From the NCBI RefSeq assembly GCF_000230895.2, contig NC_016604.1:1674001-1738000 (forward strand): a stretch of 64,000 nt of DNA. Direction: 5' to 3'. The stretch is from Mycolicibacterium rhodesiae NBB3. GTDB lineage: Bacteria > Actinomycetota > Actinomycetes > Mycobacteriales > Mycobacteriaceae. A model generated the notes under the pieces. It saw nothing but the letters and a program-made list of their open reading frames with translations. It was not told the DNA's origin and did no database searches. Position 1 is the stretch's first letter. The number at the start of each line of letters is the position of its first letter. Of this stretch, positions 26,294-35,010 are shown one piece after another. A program made the position numbers and the translations under genes.

Positions 26294-28204
26294 GTGGACC
26301 GACCGGGCGGCACCCAGGCGTTGCGGTTGGGCGTCATCATCGCCGCGTTGGGTGTTGTGTTCGGCGACATCGGCACCAGCCCCATCTACACACTCCAGAC
26401 GGTGTTCAACCCGCACGATCCGCACCCGGTGCCGGTGGCCCACCACAACGTCTACGGCGTGGTCTCGCTGATCTTCTGGTCGGTGATGGTCATCGTCACA
26501 CTCACCTACGTCACCCTGGTGATGCGCGCCGACAACAACGGCGAGGGCGGCATCATGGCGCTGATCACGCTGTTGCGGCGCTGGACGGGCAGGCGCGGTC
26601 GGCGCACCGCGGTGATGCTCTCCACACTGGGGATCTTCGGCGCCGCCTTGTTTTTCGGCGACAGCATGATCACGCCGGCGATCTCGGTGCTGTCGGCCGT
26701 CGAGGGCATCCAGGTGATCGATCCCGGCTTCCGAGACTTCGTCGTGCCGATCACCGCGGTGATCATCGTCGGGTTGTTCTCGGTACAGAGCCGAGGCACC
26801 GCGACCGTAGGCCGGTTCTTCGGGCCGGTGATGATCCTGTGGTTCACGGCGATCGGCGCGTGCGGGATTCGCGGCATCATCGACAACCCCGAGATCCTCA
26901 AGGCGTTGTCGCCGACGTACGCACTGGACTTCATGGCCGGCCACTTCCACATCGCGTTCTTCGCGCTTGCCGCGATCGTGCTTTCGGTGACGGGCGCCGA
27001 GGCGCTGTACGCAGACATGGGGCACTTCGGCAGGCGCGCGATCACCTACGGATGGCTCGGTCTGGTCCTGCCCGCGTGCACGCTCAACTACTTCGGCCAG
27101 GGCGCGCTGGTGCTCAGCGACGAGTCGACGGTATCTGCACCGTTCTTCCTGTTGACGCCTGAGTGGGCGCGAATTCCCATGGTGCTCTTGGCGACTGCGG
27201 CGACGGTGATTGCGTCGCAGGCGGTGATCACCGGTGCCTTCTCGGTGGCCTCGCAGGCCGCGCGGCTGGGCTATCTGCCGAGGCTGCGTATCGAGCACAC
27301 CTCTGCGTCGACCATCGGGCAGATCTACGTGCCGTGGATCAACGCCGCGCTGATGGTGGCGGTGCTGATCCTGGTGTTCGCGTTCCGCAGTTCGGCGGCC
27401 CTGGCCTACGCCTTCGGTATGGCGGTCACCGGAACCATCACGATCACCACCACATTGTTCTTCTACTACGCCCGAACGCGGTGGGGTTGGCCGCTGTGGG
27501 GTGTGCTGATCGGTGGCGGTCTGCTGCTCGTGGTGGACCTGATGTTCTTCGCGGCCAACCTCACCAAGCTGGTGCACGGTGCGTGGCTGCCGCTGACCAT
27601 TGCCGTCGTCACCTTCACCGTGATGACGACGTGGCAGAAGGGCCGCAGAATCATCACGCGCGCAAGGGAGAAGGCGGAGGGGCCGCTGCGCGAATTCGTC
27701 GACGAACTAGTGCATCTGGATCCGCCGCTGGTCCGGATCCCGGGCACCGCGGTCTTTTTGAACCGCGGGAGAGACACTGCACCGCTGGCAATGCGCGCCA
27801 TCGTGGAGCACAACCACGTGCTGGCCGAGCACGTGATCATCTTGACCGTCGAGACCGAGAACGTGCCGCGCCTACCCGACTCCGAGCGAATGAGTCACGA
27901 CGACCTCGGCTATGCGAGCGATGGGATCGTCCATGTGGAGGCCCGCTACGGATACATGGAGCGGCCGAACGTGCCGCATGCGCTCGCGATGCTCGATCCG
28001 GCGGACACCGAGGGTCCGATCGACCTCGAGAACGCGTCCTACTTCCTGTCGAAGCTCGACCTGTGTCGCGGGGACGCGCCGACAATGGCGCCGTGGCGCA
28101 AACGGCTTTTCATCGCCACAGCGCACATCACCGCCGACGCCGCGGCACACTTCGGCCTCCCACTCGACCGGACTGTCATCGTCGGTTCGCGTATCCAGGT
28201 CTGA
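26294..28204 (+). CDS. kup: Low-affinity K+ uptake transporter of the Kup/HAK/KUP family
   Basis: The 636-residue protein is full length for Kup. It begins with the family signature LGVVFGDIGTSPIYTLQTVF in helix 1 and has about twelve membrane helices, including GGIMALITLL and GAEALYADMGHFG, followed by a cytoplasmic C-terminal domain of about 180 residues. Kup imports K+ with protons. The start is a GTG at 26294 without a clear ribosome-binding site; the divergent neighbour's start lies only 15 bases away, so the transcript may be leaderless or have its promoter in the neighbour's coding region. Confidence 0.92.
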   Translation: MDRPGGTQALRLGVIIAALGVVFGDIGTSPIYTLQTVFNPHDPHPVPVAHHNVYGVVSLIFWSVMVIVTLTYVTLVMRADNNGEGGIMALITLLRRWTGRRGRRTAVMLSTLGIFGAALFFGDSMITPAISVLSAVEGIQVIDPGFRDFVVPITAVIIVGLFSVQSRGTATVGRFFGPVMILWFTAIGACGIRGIIDNPEILKALSPTYALDFMAGHFHIAFFALAAIVLSVTGAEALYADMGHFGRRAITYGWLGLVLPACTLNYFGQGALVLSDESTVSAPFFLLTPEWARIPMVLLATAATVIASQAVITGAFSVASQAARLGYLPRLRIEHTSASTIGQIYVPWINAALMVAVLILVFAFRSSAALAYAFGMAVTGTITITTTLFFYYARTRWGWPLWGVLIGGGLLLVVDLMFFAANLTKLVHGAWLPLTIAVVTFTVMTTWQKGRRIITRAREKAEGPLREFVDELVHLDPPLVRIPGTAVFLNRGRDTAPLAMRAIVEHNHVLAEHVIILTVETENVPRLPDSERMSHDDLGYASDGIVHVEARYGYMERPNVPHALAMLDPADTEGPIDLENASYFLSKLDLCRGDAPTMAPWRKRLFIATAHITADAAAHFGLPLDRTVIVGSRIQV

Positions 28205-28216
28205 GCCGCCCAGTGG

Positions 28217-28243
28217 TTATCCCCAATCGCGGTTTTATCCACA
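28217..28243 (+). repeat. Pair of DnaA-box-like nonamers before the HNH element
   Basis: TTATCCCCA (28217-28225) and TTATCCACA (28235-28243) lie in the same orientation, 18 bases apart, between kup and the DUF222/HNH gene. The second matches the DnaA-box consensus exactly. They are also bracketed by CCCCAA and TTGGGG arms. My recollection is that similar sequences occur upstream of other 13E12-type elements, so this is more likely part of the element than an origin. Confidence 0.4.
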
Positions 28244-28296
28244 GGTTGGGGTTGAGCTGGTGGTTCGGCGTTCCGGTGGGGATTACTGTCGAACTT

Positions 28297-29910
28297 ATGT
28301 TCGATTCGTTGGTGGCGGCGGCGCTCGGTAGCCGAGGGGTTTCGTCGGTGGGGGCGTGGGCGCGGGTGGAGAACGCCGCCTGTGCCCAGCGCTTGTTCGC
28401 CTGCGCCGATTAGCTCGAGCGGATGCTGGCCGCCGACGGGTCAGACAATCGGGATCAGTGGTGCCTGGACAATTGGGGTGCCGTGGCCGCCTCGGTGGCC
28501 GCCGCCCAGCAGGTGTCGTTGGGGGTGGCCTCCCATCAGTTGGCGATCGCCGACGCGCTGCGCCGACGACTGCCGCGGGTCGCCGAGGTGTTCGCCGCCG
28601 GCGCCATCTCCTACCGGCTGATCTCGGCGGTCGTGGCCCGTACCCGGCTGATCACAGACCGCGATGCGATGGCCAAAGTCGACATCGAGATCGCCGCCCG
28701 GGTCCAGCAGTGGGGAACACTGTCGGCGCACAACACCGAGATCGAGATCGACTACTGGGTGGATCGGTATGACCCCGCGGCGGTGCGGCGCACCGAATAC
28801 TCCGCGCGTGGTTGCCATGTCGATGTCCGCGACCCTGAGGACGGATCGGGTACTGCATGGCTGGAGGCCAGACTGTTGGCCACCGACGCCGAGGCCGTCG
28901 ATCAACGCCTGGACGCGATCGCTGCCACGGTGTGTGAGAACGATCCGCGCACTCACGAGCAGCGCCGCGCCGCCGCGTTGGGTGCGCTGGGACAACTCGC
29001 TGAGCGCCTGGTCTGCGGATGCGAGGATCCCGACTGCGACGCCGCGCAGAAGCAGCCCAGTGCGGTGGTGGTACATGTCGTCGCCCATGAGGAGTCGCTG
29101 TCCGATGACACCCCCGCACGGTTGGACGGTACGAACCCGCCGCTGTTCGACAAGCCGCTGAGCGAGGTGACCTGGGGTGAAGCGACCGCCCCCACACCGC
29201 CGCCGACCAACGGGCCCGCCAAGACCCCGCCGGCGGTGCTGCTGGGCGGTGGGATGCTGCCCGCACCACTGGTGGCCGCGAAGGTGGCCGGCACTGCGAA
29301 GATCGTCCCGATCCGCCATCCCGGGGATGCGCCACCGGAGCCGCGCTATATCCCCTCGGCGCTGTTGGCGACGTTCATCCGCTGCCGCGATATGACATGC
29401 CGCTTCCCGGGCTGCGACCAGCCCGCCCAGCGCTGCGACATCGACCACACCATCGCCTACCCGCACGGGCCGACCCAAGCCTCGAACCTCAAATGCCTGT
29501 GCCGACAACATCACCTGCTCAAAACGTTCTGGGGCTGGCGCGACGAACAACACCCCGACGGCACCGTTGTGTGGACCTGTCCCCAAGGCCAGACCTACAC
29601 CACCTATCCCGGCAGCCGGTTACTGTTCCCGACCCTGTGCCGACCCACCGCACCCGTCACCGTTCGCGTCACCCCTGACCCCGACACCACGAACCGCACC
29701 CTGGCCATGCCCCGACGCACCACCACCCGCGCACACAACCGCTCCCAAGCCATCAACGACGAACGCCGAGACAACGAACACACCATCCAGGCCGAAGCAG
29801 AAGCGCACCGGCAGAAGCAGCGCGAGAACGCCGGAAACGACTGCGACAACGCGTATTTCCCCACCCACCCCCGACCCCCAAGCAACGACGACGACCCGGC
29901 ACCGTTTTGA
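28297..29910 (+). pseudogene. DUF222/HNH endonuclease (13E12 repeat family) with an in-frame amber codon
   Basis: Reading from ATG 28297 gives MFDSLVAAALGSRGVSSVGA and on to FACAD, then TAG at codon 39 (28411-28413), then LERMLAADGSDN continues in the same frame to 29910. The first 38 codons match the usual N-terminus of the family, so this is a nonsense change and not an upstream gene. Translation could restart at ATG 28423, four codons past the stop, giving 495 residues. The C-terminal HNH motif is intact (CDIDHTIAYPHG ... NLKCLCRQHH with flanking Cys pairs CRFPGC). These genes occur in many copies in mycobacteria and are thought to be mobile or recombination-linked. A shortened protein may still function. 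Confidence 0.8.
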
Positions 29911-29918
29911 GGTCGGCG

Positions 29919-30395
29919 CTATTTCCGGAAGACCACCCAGCGCATCATGCTGTACATGAACACCGCCTCGCACGCGCCGGCTCCGAGGCGAGCGACGCGG
30001 TAGTCCACACCAAGCGCGGCCAGCAGGCTGGACACCCCGAGGATGAACGCCAGGTAGTTCACCACCACCACGACGACGTAGATCGCGAGCTGCGGTCCGA
30101 CTGGTGCGTGCGAGGAGAAGTTGAAGATCCGATTGAGGACGTAGCTCAACGCGAACGCACATGCGTACGCGAACGACACGGCAACCGGCACGGGCAACTG
30201 CAGCACCCCGTGCAACAGGAACAGCAACACCAGGTCGACGCCGAACGTGAAGATGTTGATCAGACAGAAGCCGAGAAACGTCGGCGCGACAACGGAACTC
30301 AGCCCGAACGGAAGACCGGCGGCCGCCTTCTCGCAGGATCGATGAAACCGTTCGACCGCTCCCGTCCTCGCGGGAGTCAACGACTCGACCGTCAC
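29919..30395 (-). CDS. GtrA-family membrane protein
   Basis: The 158-residue protein has four membrane helices and the GtrA fold. The motif SYVLNRIFNF between helices 2 and 3 is the family signature. GtrA proteins are thought to flip or present polyprenyl-phosphate sugars for glycosylation of surface polymers such as arabinogalactan or O-antigen. No glycosyltransferase is adjacent. The start is a GTG. Confidence 0.85.
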   Translation of the reverse strand: MTVESLTPARTGAVERFHRSCEKAAAGLPFGLSSVVAPTFLGFCLINIFTFGVDLVLLFLLHGVLQLPVPVAVSFAYACAFALSYVLNRIFNFSSHAPVGPQLAIYVVVVVVNYLAFILGVSSLLAALGVDYRVARLGAGACEAVFMYSMMRWVVFRK

Positions 30396-30468
30396 ATGTC
30401 CACGCTGACATGCACGGATGACCAGCGGTTGAGCAGCGGGCGAATTCTCCGCGGCGTCTCGCGACCGG

Positions 30469-31317
30469 TCAGGCCACCCCGAACATGGACAGCAGAGCGG
30501 CTGTGCGCCACCAGATCAGCGCCACGAACAACACCAGCACCGCGACGGTGGCTCCGGCCTGCACCGCGTTTCGATTGTTCCGCGGCGCATAGACATACGC
30601 CGCGGCGATCACCGCACCCGTCACCAGTCCGCCGATATGGCCCTGCCAACTGATGTTCTGCGAACTGATCAACGGGATCACGAACGTGAACGCCAGGTTC
30701 AGCGCAATGAGGCCGACCACCCACCGCACATCGAGGTTGAGCCGCTTGCCCACCACGAAGGTCGCGCCGAACAAACCGAAGATCGCCCCCGATGCACCCG
30801 CGGTCTGCGCGCCGAGTGCCGACAACAGATACACCAGGACGGATCCACCCAGGGCGCTCACCAGATACAGCGACGCGAATCGCAGCCGTCCCAACGCCGC
30901 TTCCAACGGCGGACCGACGACATATAACGCCCACATGTTGAACAGGATGTGCGTCGGACCGTAGTGCAGGAACGCCGACGAGATCAGGCGGTACCACTCA
31001 CCGTCGGCCACCGCAGGCGAGAACAGCACCAGCCCGCGCTGAAGCTCGGACGACATCATCTGCAGCGCGAACATCGCCACGTTGACTGCGATCAGCACAT
31101 ACGTGACGAGCGGGGTGGCCGACGGCACACCGCCGAACTGCGTGCGGGCCTGCCGCACCGACTTGGCACCCTCGCCGACGCACTCTGCGCACTGATGCCC
31201 GACGGCTGCGTCGCGCATGCACTCCGGGCAGATGTACCGGTTGCACCGGGTACACCGCACATACGTCGCGCGGTCGGGGTGCCGATAACACGTCGGCGTC
31301 TGCGGCGGCGTCGTCAT
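30469..31317 (-). CDS. Rhomboid intramembrane serine protease with N-terminal zinc-binding segment (Rv0110-like)
   Basis: The 282-residue protein starts with a Cys/His-rich segment (C10, H13, C22, C25, C30, C33, C43, C46), which looks like a B-box/zinc-ribbon type metal site. Then comes a six-helix rhomboid domain. The catalytic pair is Ser176 in GASGAIFG and His227 in WQGHIGG; the supporting His123 and Asn127 lie in HILFNMWA. Rhomboids cleave membrane proteins within the bilayer. The ATG at 31317 is preferred because the Cys cluster begins soon after it. Substrates are unknown. Confidence 0.9.
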   Translation of the reverse strand: MTTPPQTPTCYRHPDRATYVRCTRCNRYICPECMRDAAVGHQCAECVGEGAKSVRQARTQFGGVPSATPLVTYVLIAVNVAMFALQMMSSELQRGLVLFSPAVADGEWYRLISSAFLHYGPTHILFNMWALYVVGPPLEAALGRLRFASLYLVSALGGSVLVYLLSALGAQTAGASGAIFGLFGATFVVGKRLNLDVRWVVGLIALNLAFTFVIPLISSQNISWQGHIGGLVTGAVIAAAYVYAPRNNRNAVQAGATVAVLVLFVALIWWRTAALLSMFGVA

Positions 31318-31319
31318 GC

Positions 31320-31727
31320 CTACAGGGTGCCGAAAAGTTCGATCCAGTTGCCGTCGGGATCCGCGACGAACATCCACCCCATGCCCGGCACCGGCTCGAA
31401 CTCCGTGAGCGGCTCCACGACTTCGTACAGCGATTCGGCGAACGCCTTCGACAAGCCGGTCAGATCCTTCACACCGATCGTGAAGTACCGCACTCCTGCC
31501 GCGGCACGACCGCCGCCGGGCGTGGCCGGCACCGGCGGCGGCGCCTTGTACGTCACCAGCTTGAGCACGCTGCCGCCGAGCGTGTACCGGCGCTGCGACC
31601 CACCGGGAAACTCGATCTCACCCTGGAACTCGAGTTCGAGAAACTCCTCGTAGAACTCGACCATCGCCTCCAGGTTGGTCGTCACGAGACCAATCTCGAT
31701 GCCCGGTGAGAGCAGATCCAATTTCAC
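31320..31727 (-). CDS. Glyoxalase/VOC-superfamily protein
   Basis: The 135-residue protein has two beta-alpha-beta-beta-beta repeats: IEIGLVTTNLEAMVEFYEEF starts the first, VRYFTIGVKDLTGLSKAF the second, and it ends with FVADPDGNWIELFGTL. The final Glu of DGNWIELF is the usual metal ligand, while His at the first position is replaced (IGLVTTN), so the metal site is incomplete. VOC proteins include dioxygenases, glyoxalases and resistance proteins. The GTG start follows the nitroreductase stop by 3 bases, with GAGGTAAGG as ribosome site, so the two are one operon. Confidence 0.83.
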   Translation of the reverse strand: MKLDLLSPGIEIGLVTTNLEAMVEFYEEFLELEFQGEIEFPGGSQRRYTLGGSVLKLVTYKAPPPVPATPGGGRAAAGVRYFTIGVKDLTGLSKAFAESLYEVVEPLTEFEPVPGMGWMFVADPDGNWIELFGTL

Positions 31728-31730
31728 GCC

Positions 31731-32399
31731 TTACCTCGCTTCTTTCGACGTACTGTCCCCGAGCAGGTCTGCCGGCGGCTGATCCCAATGATCCACGTTG
31801 ACCGCACCGGCGAGCGGACGCCGCCGGACCGGCCCGTGCCTGCCCTTCGGCCAACCGACGACGATGTGGCCCGCCATCATCCAGTCATCCGGCACGCCGA
31901 CGGCCTCGCGCAGCAGCTCCTCGCCGCCGTAGGACGCCCAGCTGGTCAGGCACGCGCCGAGCCCCTGGGCCCGCGCGGCCAGCAGGAAATTCTGCATCGC
32001 CGGGAAAATCGAACCGCCCAGCAGCAGATCCGACGCCATCCGCAAGCGCTTCTGGGTGAACAGCACCGACGTGAACTCGCCCGCCCGGTCGTGCAACTCG
32101 TAGGTCGCCCGGTTGTCCCGGGCCCGCCTGCTGTCATCGTCCGGGTCCGGCCTGCTCATCTCATAGGCCTGCTCGATCACTTCCAGCGCCCGCGCCGCGG
32201 CCGTCGCCACCACCGCCCGCTGCTCATCCGAACGCAACACGATGAACCGCCACGCCTGGGCATTGGCCCCCGACGGCGCCCAGGCCGCCGCCTGCAGGCA
32301 CCGCGCGAGGGTCGCGTCGTCCACGGGTTCGCCGGTGAAGCGCCGAATCGTCCGCGCCGTCGACATCACTTCCCAGACGTCGCTGCTTGCTGCTGGCAT
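31731..32399 (-). CDS. Nitroreductase-family FMN oxidoreductase
   Basis: The protein (222 residues from ATG 32399) has the nitroreductase fold. The FMN-binding motif is TARTIRRF, followed by AAAWAPSGANAQAWRFIVL, and the C-terminal half contains GACLTSW and HIVVGWPKG. Members reduce nitro groups, quinones or flavins with NAD(P)H. Alternative in-frame starts at 32450 and 32459 would add a poorly conserved leader. It is the first gene of a two-gene operon with the VOC protein. The substrate is unknown. Confidence 0.85.
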   Translation of the reverse strand: MPAASSDVWEVMSTARTIRRFTGEPVDDATLARCLQAAAWAPSGANAQAWRFIVLRSDEQRAVVATAAARALEVIEQAYEMSRPDPDDDSRRARDNRATYELHDRAGEFTSVLFTQKRLRMASDLLLGGSIFPAMQNFLLAARAQGLGACLTSWASYGGEELLREAVGVPDDWMMAGHIVVGWPKGRHGPVRRRPLAGAVNVDHWDQPPADLLGDSTSKEAR

Positions 32400-32603
32400 G
32401 GGCACGAACCTACTGCCCCGCGCCCGTAACGATTCGGTCACTATCGACATCACGATCAATTAAGGATGCTCGCCGAATCATGAGAGTTTTCAAGATCTCC
32501 GCGCCGATCTGGCCGTCGACTCATCCAAATGGCGCGAAATTGCGGGGTAAATCACGTCGCTGCGATGTAACACCGTCGGCGCTGGCAGAGCTCCTGACGC
32601 TGT

Positions 32604-32645
32604 CCCGAAATGCACGTGTTCCGTTTCGCTACCGTGGATTTCGGG
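32604..32645 (+). promoter_or_regulatory. Long inverted repeat upstream of the hemophore-like gene
   Basis: CCCGAAATGCACG (32604-32616) and CGTGGATTTCGGG (32633-32645) can pair over 13 positions with one mismatch around a 16-base loop. It lies 46 bases before the start of the hemophore-like gene. It could be an operator for a dimeric regulator or an RNA hairpin in the leader. The rest of the 292-base gap between the divergent genes (32400-32691) shows no other clear site; no IdeR box is visible. Confidence 0.5.
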
Positions 32646-32691
32646 AACGGGGGAGACAACGTTCAACAGCAATTCAAAGGAAGAAAGACAT

Positions 32692-33090
32692 ATGAAATTC
32701 TCTGAAATCCAGACCCGTGTTGTCGGCGCCTGCGCGGCAGGCTCGCTGCTCGGCGGTCTGGCGCTTGCGACCATCGTCGCTCCGTCGGCCATGGCTGCTC
32801 CCGCAGGGTGCAGCGCCGATGAGCTGTCGGGCACCGTCAGCTCGGCGACCGGTTCGGCCCGCGCGTACCTCGCGAGCCACCCCGGCGCCAACGCCGCAGT
32901 GACGACCGCCTTCAGCCAGCCTCGCGACCAGGCTGCTGCCACCTTGCGCGGGTACTTCACCTCCAACCCGGGTGAGTACTACGACCTCAAGGGCATCCTG
33001 GCGCCGATCGGCGACAAGCAGAGCCAGTGCGGCGTCACGGTGCTCTCGCCGGACCTCGCATCGGCGTACAGCCAGTTCATGGCCGGCTGA
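32692..33090 (+). CDS. Secreted hemophore-like protein (Rv0203-type heme-binding family)
   Basis: The 132-residue precursor has a Sec signal peptide ending near AMA-APAGC (residues 1-35). The mature domain is a small helical fold with two Cys (positions 40 and 113) that can form a disulfide, and the family pattern SARAYLASHPGANAAVTTAF ... TLRGYFTSNPGEYYDLKGI. Such proteins bind heme outside the cell and hand it to MmpL transporters in M. tuberculosis. There is a strong AAGGAAG ribosome site. No transporter gene is adjacent. Heme binding is family knowledge and not visible in the sequence. Confidence 0.85.
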   Translation: MKFSEIQTRVVGACAAGSLLGGLALATIVAPSAMAAPAGCSADELSGTVSSATGSARAYLASHPGANAAVTTAFSQPRDQAAATLRGYFTSNPGEYYDLKGILAPIGDKQSQCGVTVLSPDLASAYSQFMAG

Positions 33091-33110
33091 GTGCCGACGA
33101 ATCGACAGTG

Positions 33111-33149
33111 AGAACCCGCCGTCACGGCCCCGCTGTGGCGGCGGGTTCT
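33111..33149 (+). terminator. Intrinsic terminator-like hairpin
   Basis: AGAACCCGCC (33111-33120) pairs with GGCGGGTTCT (33140-33149) around a 19-base loop, 20 bases after the hemophore-like stop codon. The stem is perfect and there is a short TTCTT run at its end. Confidence 0.65.
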
Positions 33150-33196
33150 TCGCGCCCGGAAGTAACACTTTCGGGCGGCGCTTAGACTGACTTGAT

Positions 33197-33766
33197 ATGA
33201 GGCCGACGAGAACCGCCGCGCTGGCTGCAGCGCTGCTTGTTGTGGCCGGCGTTACTGCAGGTCAGGTGGGCGCACAACCCAGCGATGAGCCGGCACCGCC
33301 GGCCAACCCGACGACCCAGCCCGCAGCACCCGGCCCCGACGCGCAGCCTGCTGCGGCCCCAGCCGGCCCGAAGACCACCATCGACGCCGACGGCACCTAT
33401 GCGGTCGGGAAAGACATCGTGCCGGGCAACTACGCCTCAGCGGGTCCCGTCCAGGGCGGGGCGTGCTATTGGAAACGCACCAGTGGTGACGAGATGGTCG
33501 ACAATGCGATGACCAAGAAGCCCCAGGTGGTGCAGATCCTGGCCAGCGACACGGCGTTCACGACCAACGACTGCCAATCCTGGACGCTGACCAATGCTCC
33601 AGTGCCCAGTAGTGGCAACGCGATGGACATCCTCGGCCAGCTGGGCAAGCTCGTGATCACTGGGCCCTCGGCTCCGGCGGCCTCGGCCCCGGCAGCCGAC
33701 GAGCCGCTCCCCGCGGAGGCACCGGTACCGACTGGCACGGGCCGTCCGCCCGGGCCCACCCCCTGA
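33197..33766 (+). CDS. Secreted Pro/Ala-rich protein, unknown function
   Basis: The 189-residue precursor has a signal peptide (1-26, ending AGQVGAQ), a Pro/Ala-rich linker, a small globular domain (about 60-155) with two Cys (GGACYW and TNDCQSW) that may pair, and a second Pro-rich tail. The domain sequence DGTYAVGKDIVPGNYASAG resembles secreted beta-sandwich proteins found in many actinobacteria. A -10 like TAGACT at 33183-33188 lies only nine bases before the ATG and there is no ribosome site, so the transcript is probably leaderless. Function unknown. Confidence 0.78.
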   Translation: MRPTRTAALAAALLVVAGVTAGQVGAQPSDEPAPPANPTTQPAAPGPDAQPAAAPAGPKTTIDADGTYAVGKDIVPGNYASAGPVQGGACYWKRTSGDEMVDNAMTKKPQVVQILASDTAFTTNDCQSWTLTNAPVPSSGNAMDILGQLGKLVITGPSAPAASAPAADEPLPAEAPVPTGTGRPPGPTP

Positions 33767-33816
33767 CCATCGCCGACGACGACGGCCGAATTCGCGTCCC
33801 GGCCGACCTCGACGCT

Positions 33817-35010
33817 GTGACCGCGATCGGCGATGAGGACCATTCCGACGTCGACGCCGCATCGATCGAGCGGATCTGGCAGGCCGCACGGTACTGGTAT
33901 GCGGCCGGCATGCATCCAGCCATCCAACTCTGCCTGCGGCACAAGGGGAAAGTCGTACTCAACCGCGCCATCGGTCATGGCTGGGGCAATGCGCCGACCG
34001 ACCCGCCAGACGCCGAAAAGGTCCTCGTCACAACGGATACGCCGTTCTGTGCATACTCAGCGGCCAAGGCGATCACGACGACCGTCGTGCACATGCTGGT
34101 GGAGCGCGGACAGTTCTCGCTCGATGACCGCGTCTGCGACTACCTGCCGACCTACACCAGCCACGGCAAGGACCGCACCACCATCCGGCATGTCATGACT
34201 CACAGCGCGGGTGTCCCCATCTACCGCGGACCGCGCGTCGATCTCAAACGCATGGACGACAGCGAGTACACCCGGGAACAGCTCGGTGCCCTGAAACCGT
34301 TGTATCGGCCCGGCCTCGTGCACATCTACCACGGGCTCACGTGGGGTCCGCTGATGCGTGAGATCGTCGCCGCGGCAACCGGTGAGAACATTCGCGACAT
34401 TCTCGCCACCGAGATCCTCGACCCGCTGGGCTTCCGCTGGACCAATTACGGCGTTGCACCCCAAGATGTTCCACTGGTCGCTCCAAGTCACGCGACCGGC
34501 AAACCTATGCCCGCCGCTATGGAAAAGGTTTTCGGGATGGCTGTCGGCGGTTCGATGCAGAAGATCATCCCGTTCTCGAACTCCCCGCAATACCTCACCA
34601 GCGTGCTGCCGTCCTCAAACACCGTATCCACGGCCAACGAGCTGTCGCGGTTTGCCGAGATCCTCTGCCGCGGAGGTGAACTCGACGGTGTGCGTGTTCT
34701 CGCCCCGGAAACTCTCAAAGCCGCGGTCGCGGAATGCCGGCGGCTACGTCCCGACGTCGCGACCGGTCTTGTGCCGCTGCGCTGGGGCACCGGATACATG
34801 CTGGGCTCCAACAGGTTCGGCCCCTTCGGCCGCAACGCTCCTGCCGCGTTTGGTCACACCGGGCTGAGCAATATCGCGGTGTGGGCCGACCCGCAACGTC
34901 AGCTGGCTGCCGGTCTGATCAGCAGCGGCAAGCCCGGCGCGCATCGCGAGGCCAAGCGCTATCCGGCGCTGTTGGACCTGATCGCCTCCGAAATACCGCG
35001 TGTCCGCTGA
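33817..35010 (+). CDS. Beta-lactamase-fold serine hydrolase (class C/EstB-like)
   Basis: The 397-residue protein has the penicillin-recognising fold. The SxxK catalytic motif is YSAAKAITT, with later YHG (the YxN position) in HIYHGLTWG and HTG near the C-terminus in AFGHTGLSN. There is no signal peptide, so a cytoplasmic esterase or lipase role is more likely than antibiotic resistance. The GTG at 33817 is the first standard start, but the upstream sequence codes for the plausible N-terminus LTIADDDGRIRVPADLDA, beginning with a CTG that overlaps the previous stop (CTGA). The real start may be that CTG. Confidence 0.82.
   Translation: MTAIGDEDHSDVDAASIERIWQAARYWYAAGMHPAIQLCLRHKGKVVLNRAIGHGWGNAPTDPPDAEKVLVTTDTPFCAYSAAKAITTTVVHMLVERGQFSLDDRVCDYLPTYTSHGKDRTTIRHVMTHSAGVPIYRGPRVDLKRMDDSEYTREQLGALKPLYRPGLVHIYHGLTWGPLMREIVAAATGENIRDILATEILDPLGFRWTNYGVAPQDVPLVAPSHATGKPMPAAMEKVFGMAVGGSMQKIIPFSNSPQYLTSVLPSSNTVSTANELSRFAEILCRGGELDGVRVLAPETLKAAVAECRRLRPDVATGLVPLRWGTGYMLGSNRFGPFGRNAPAAFGHTGLSNIAVWADPQRQLAAGLISSGKPGAHREAKRYPALLDLIASEIPRVR

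Noticed and set aside
26279..27577. N-terminal extension of the coiled-coil protein into the kup region
   Set aside because: The extension is antisense to conserved Kup sequence and His/Arg-rich; a good ribosome site supports the start at 26278.
28235..28243. Possible replication origin because of an exact DnaA-box nonamer
   Set aside because: Only two boxes are present, no dnaA/dnaN genes are nearby and the site fits the flank of a 13E12-type element better.
33817..35010. Antibiotic-resistance beta-lactamase
   Set aside because: There is no signal peptide and the motifs fit the broad esterase/EstB-like class; resistance cannot be claimed.
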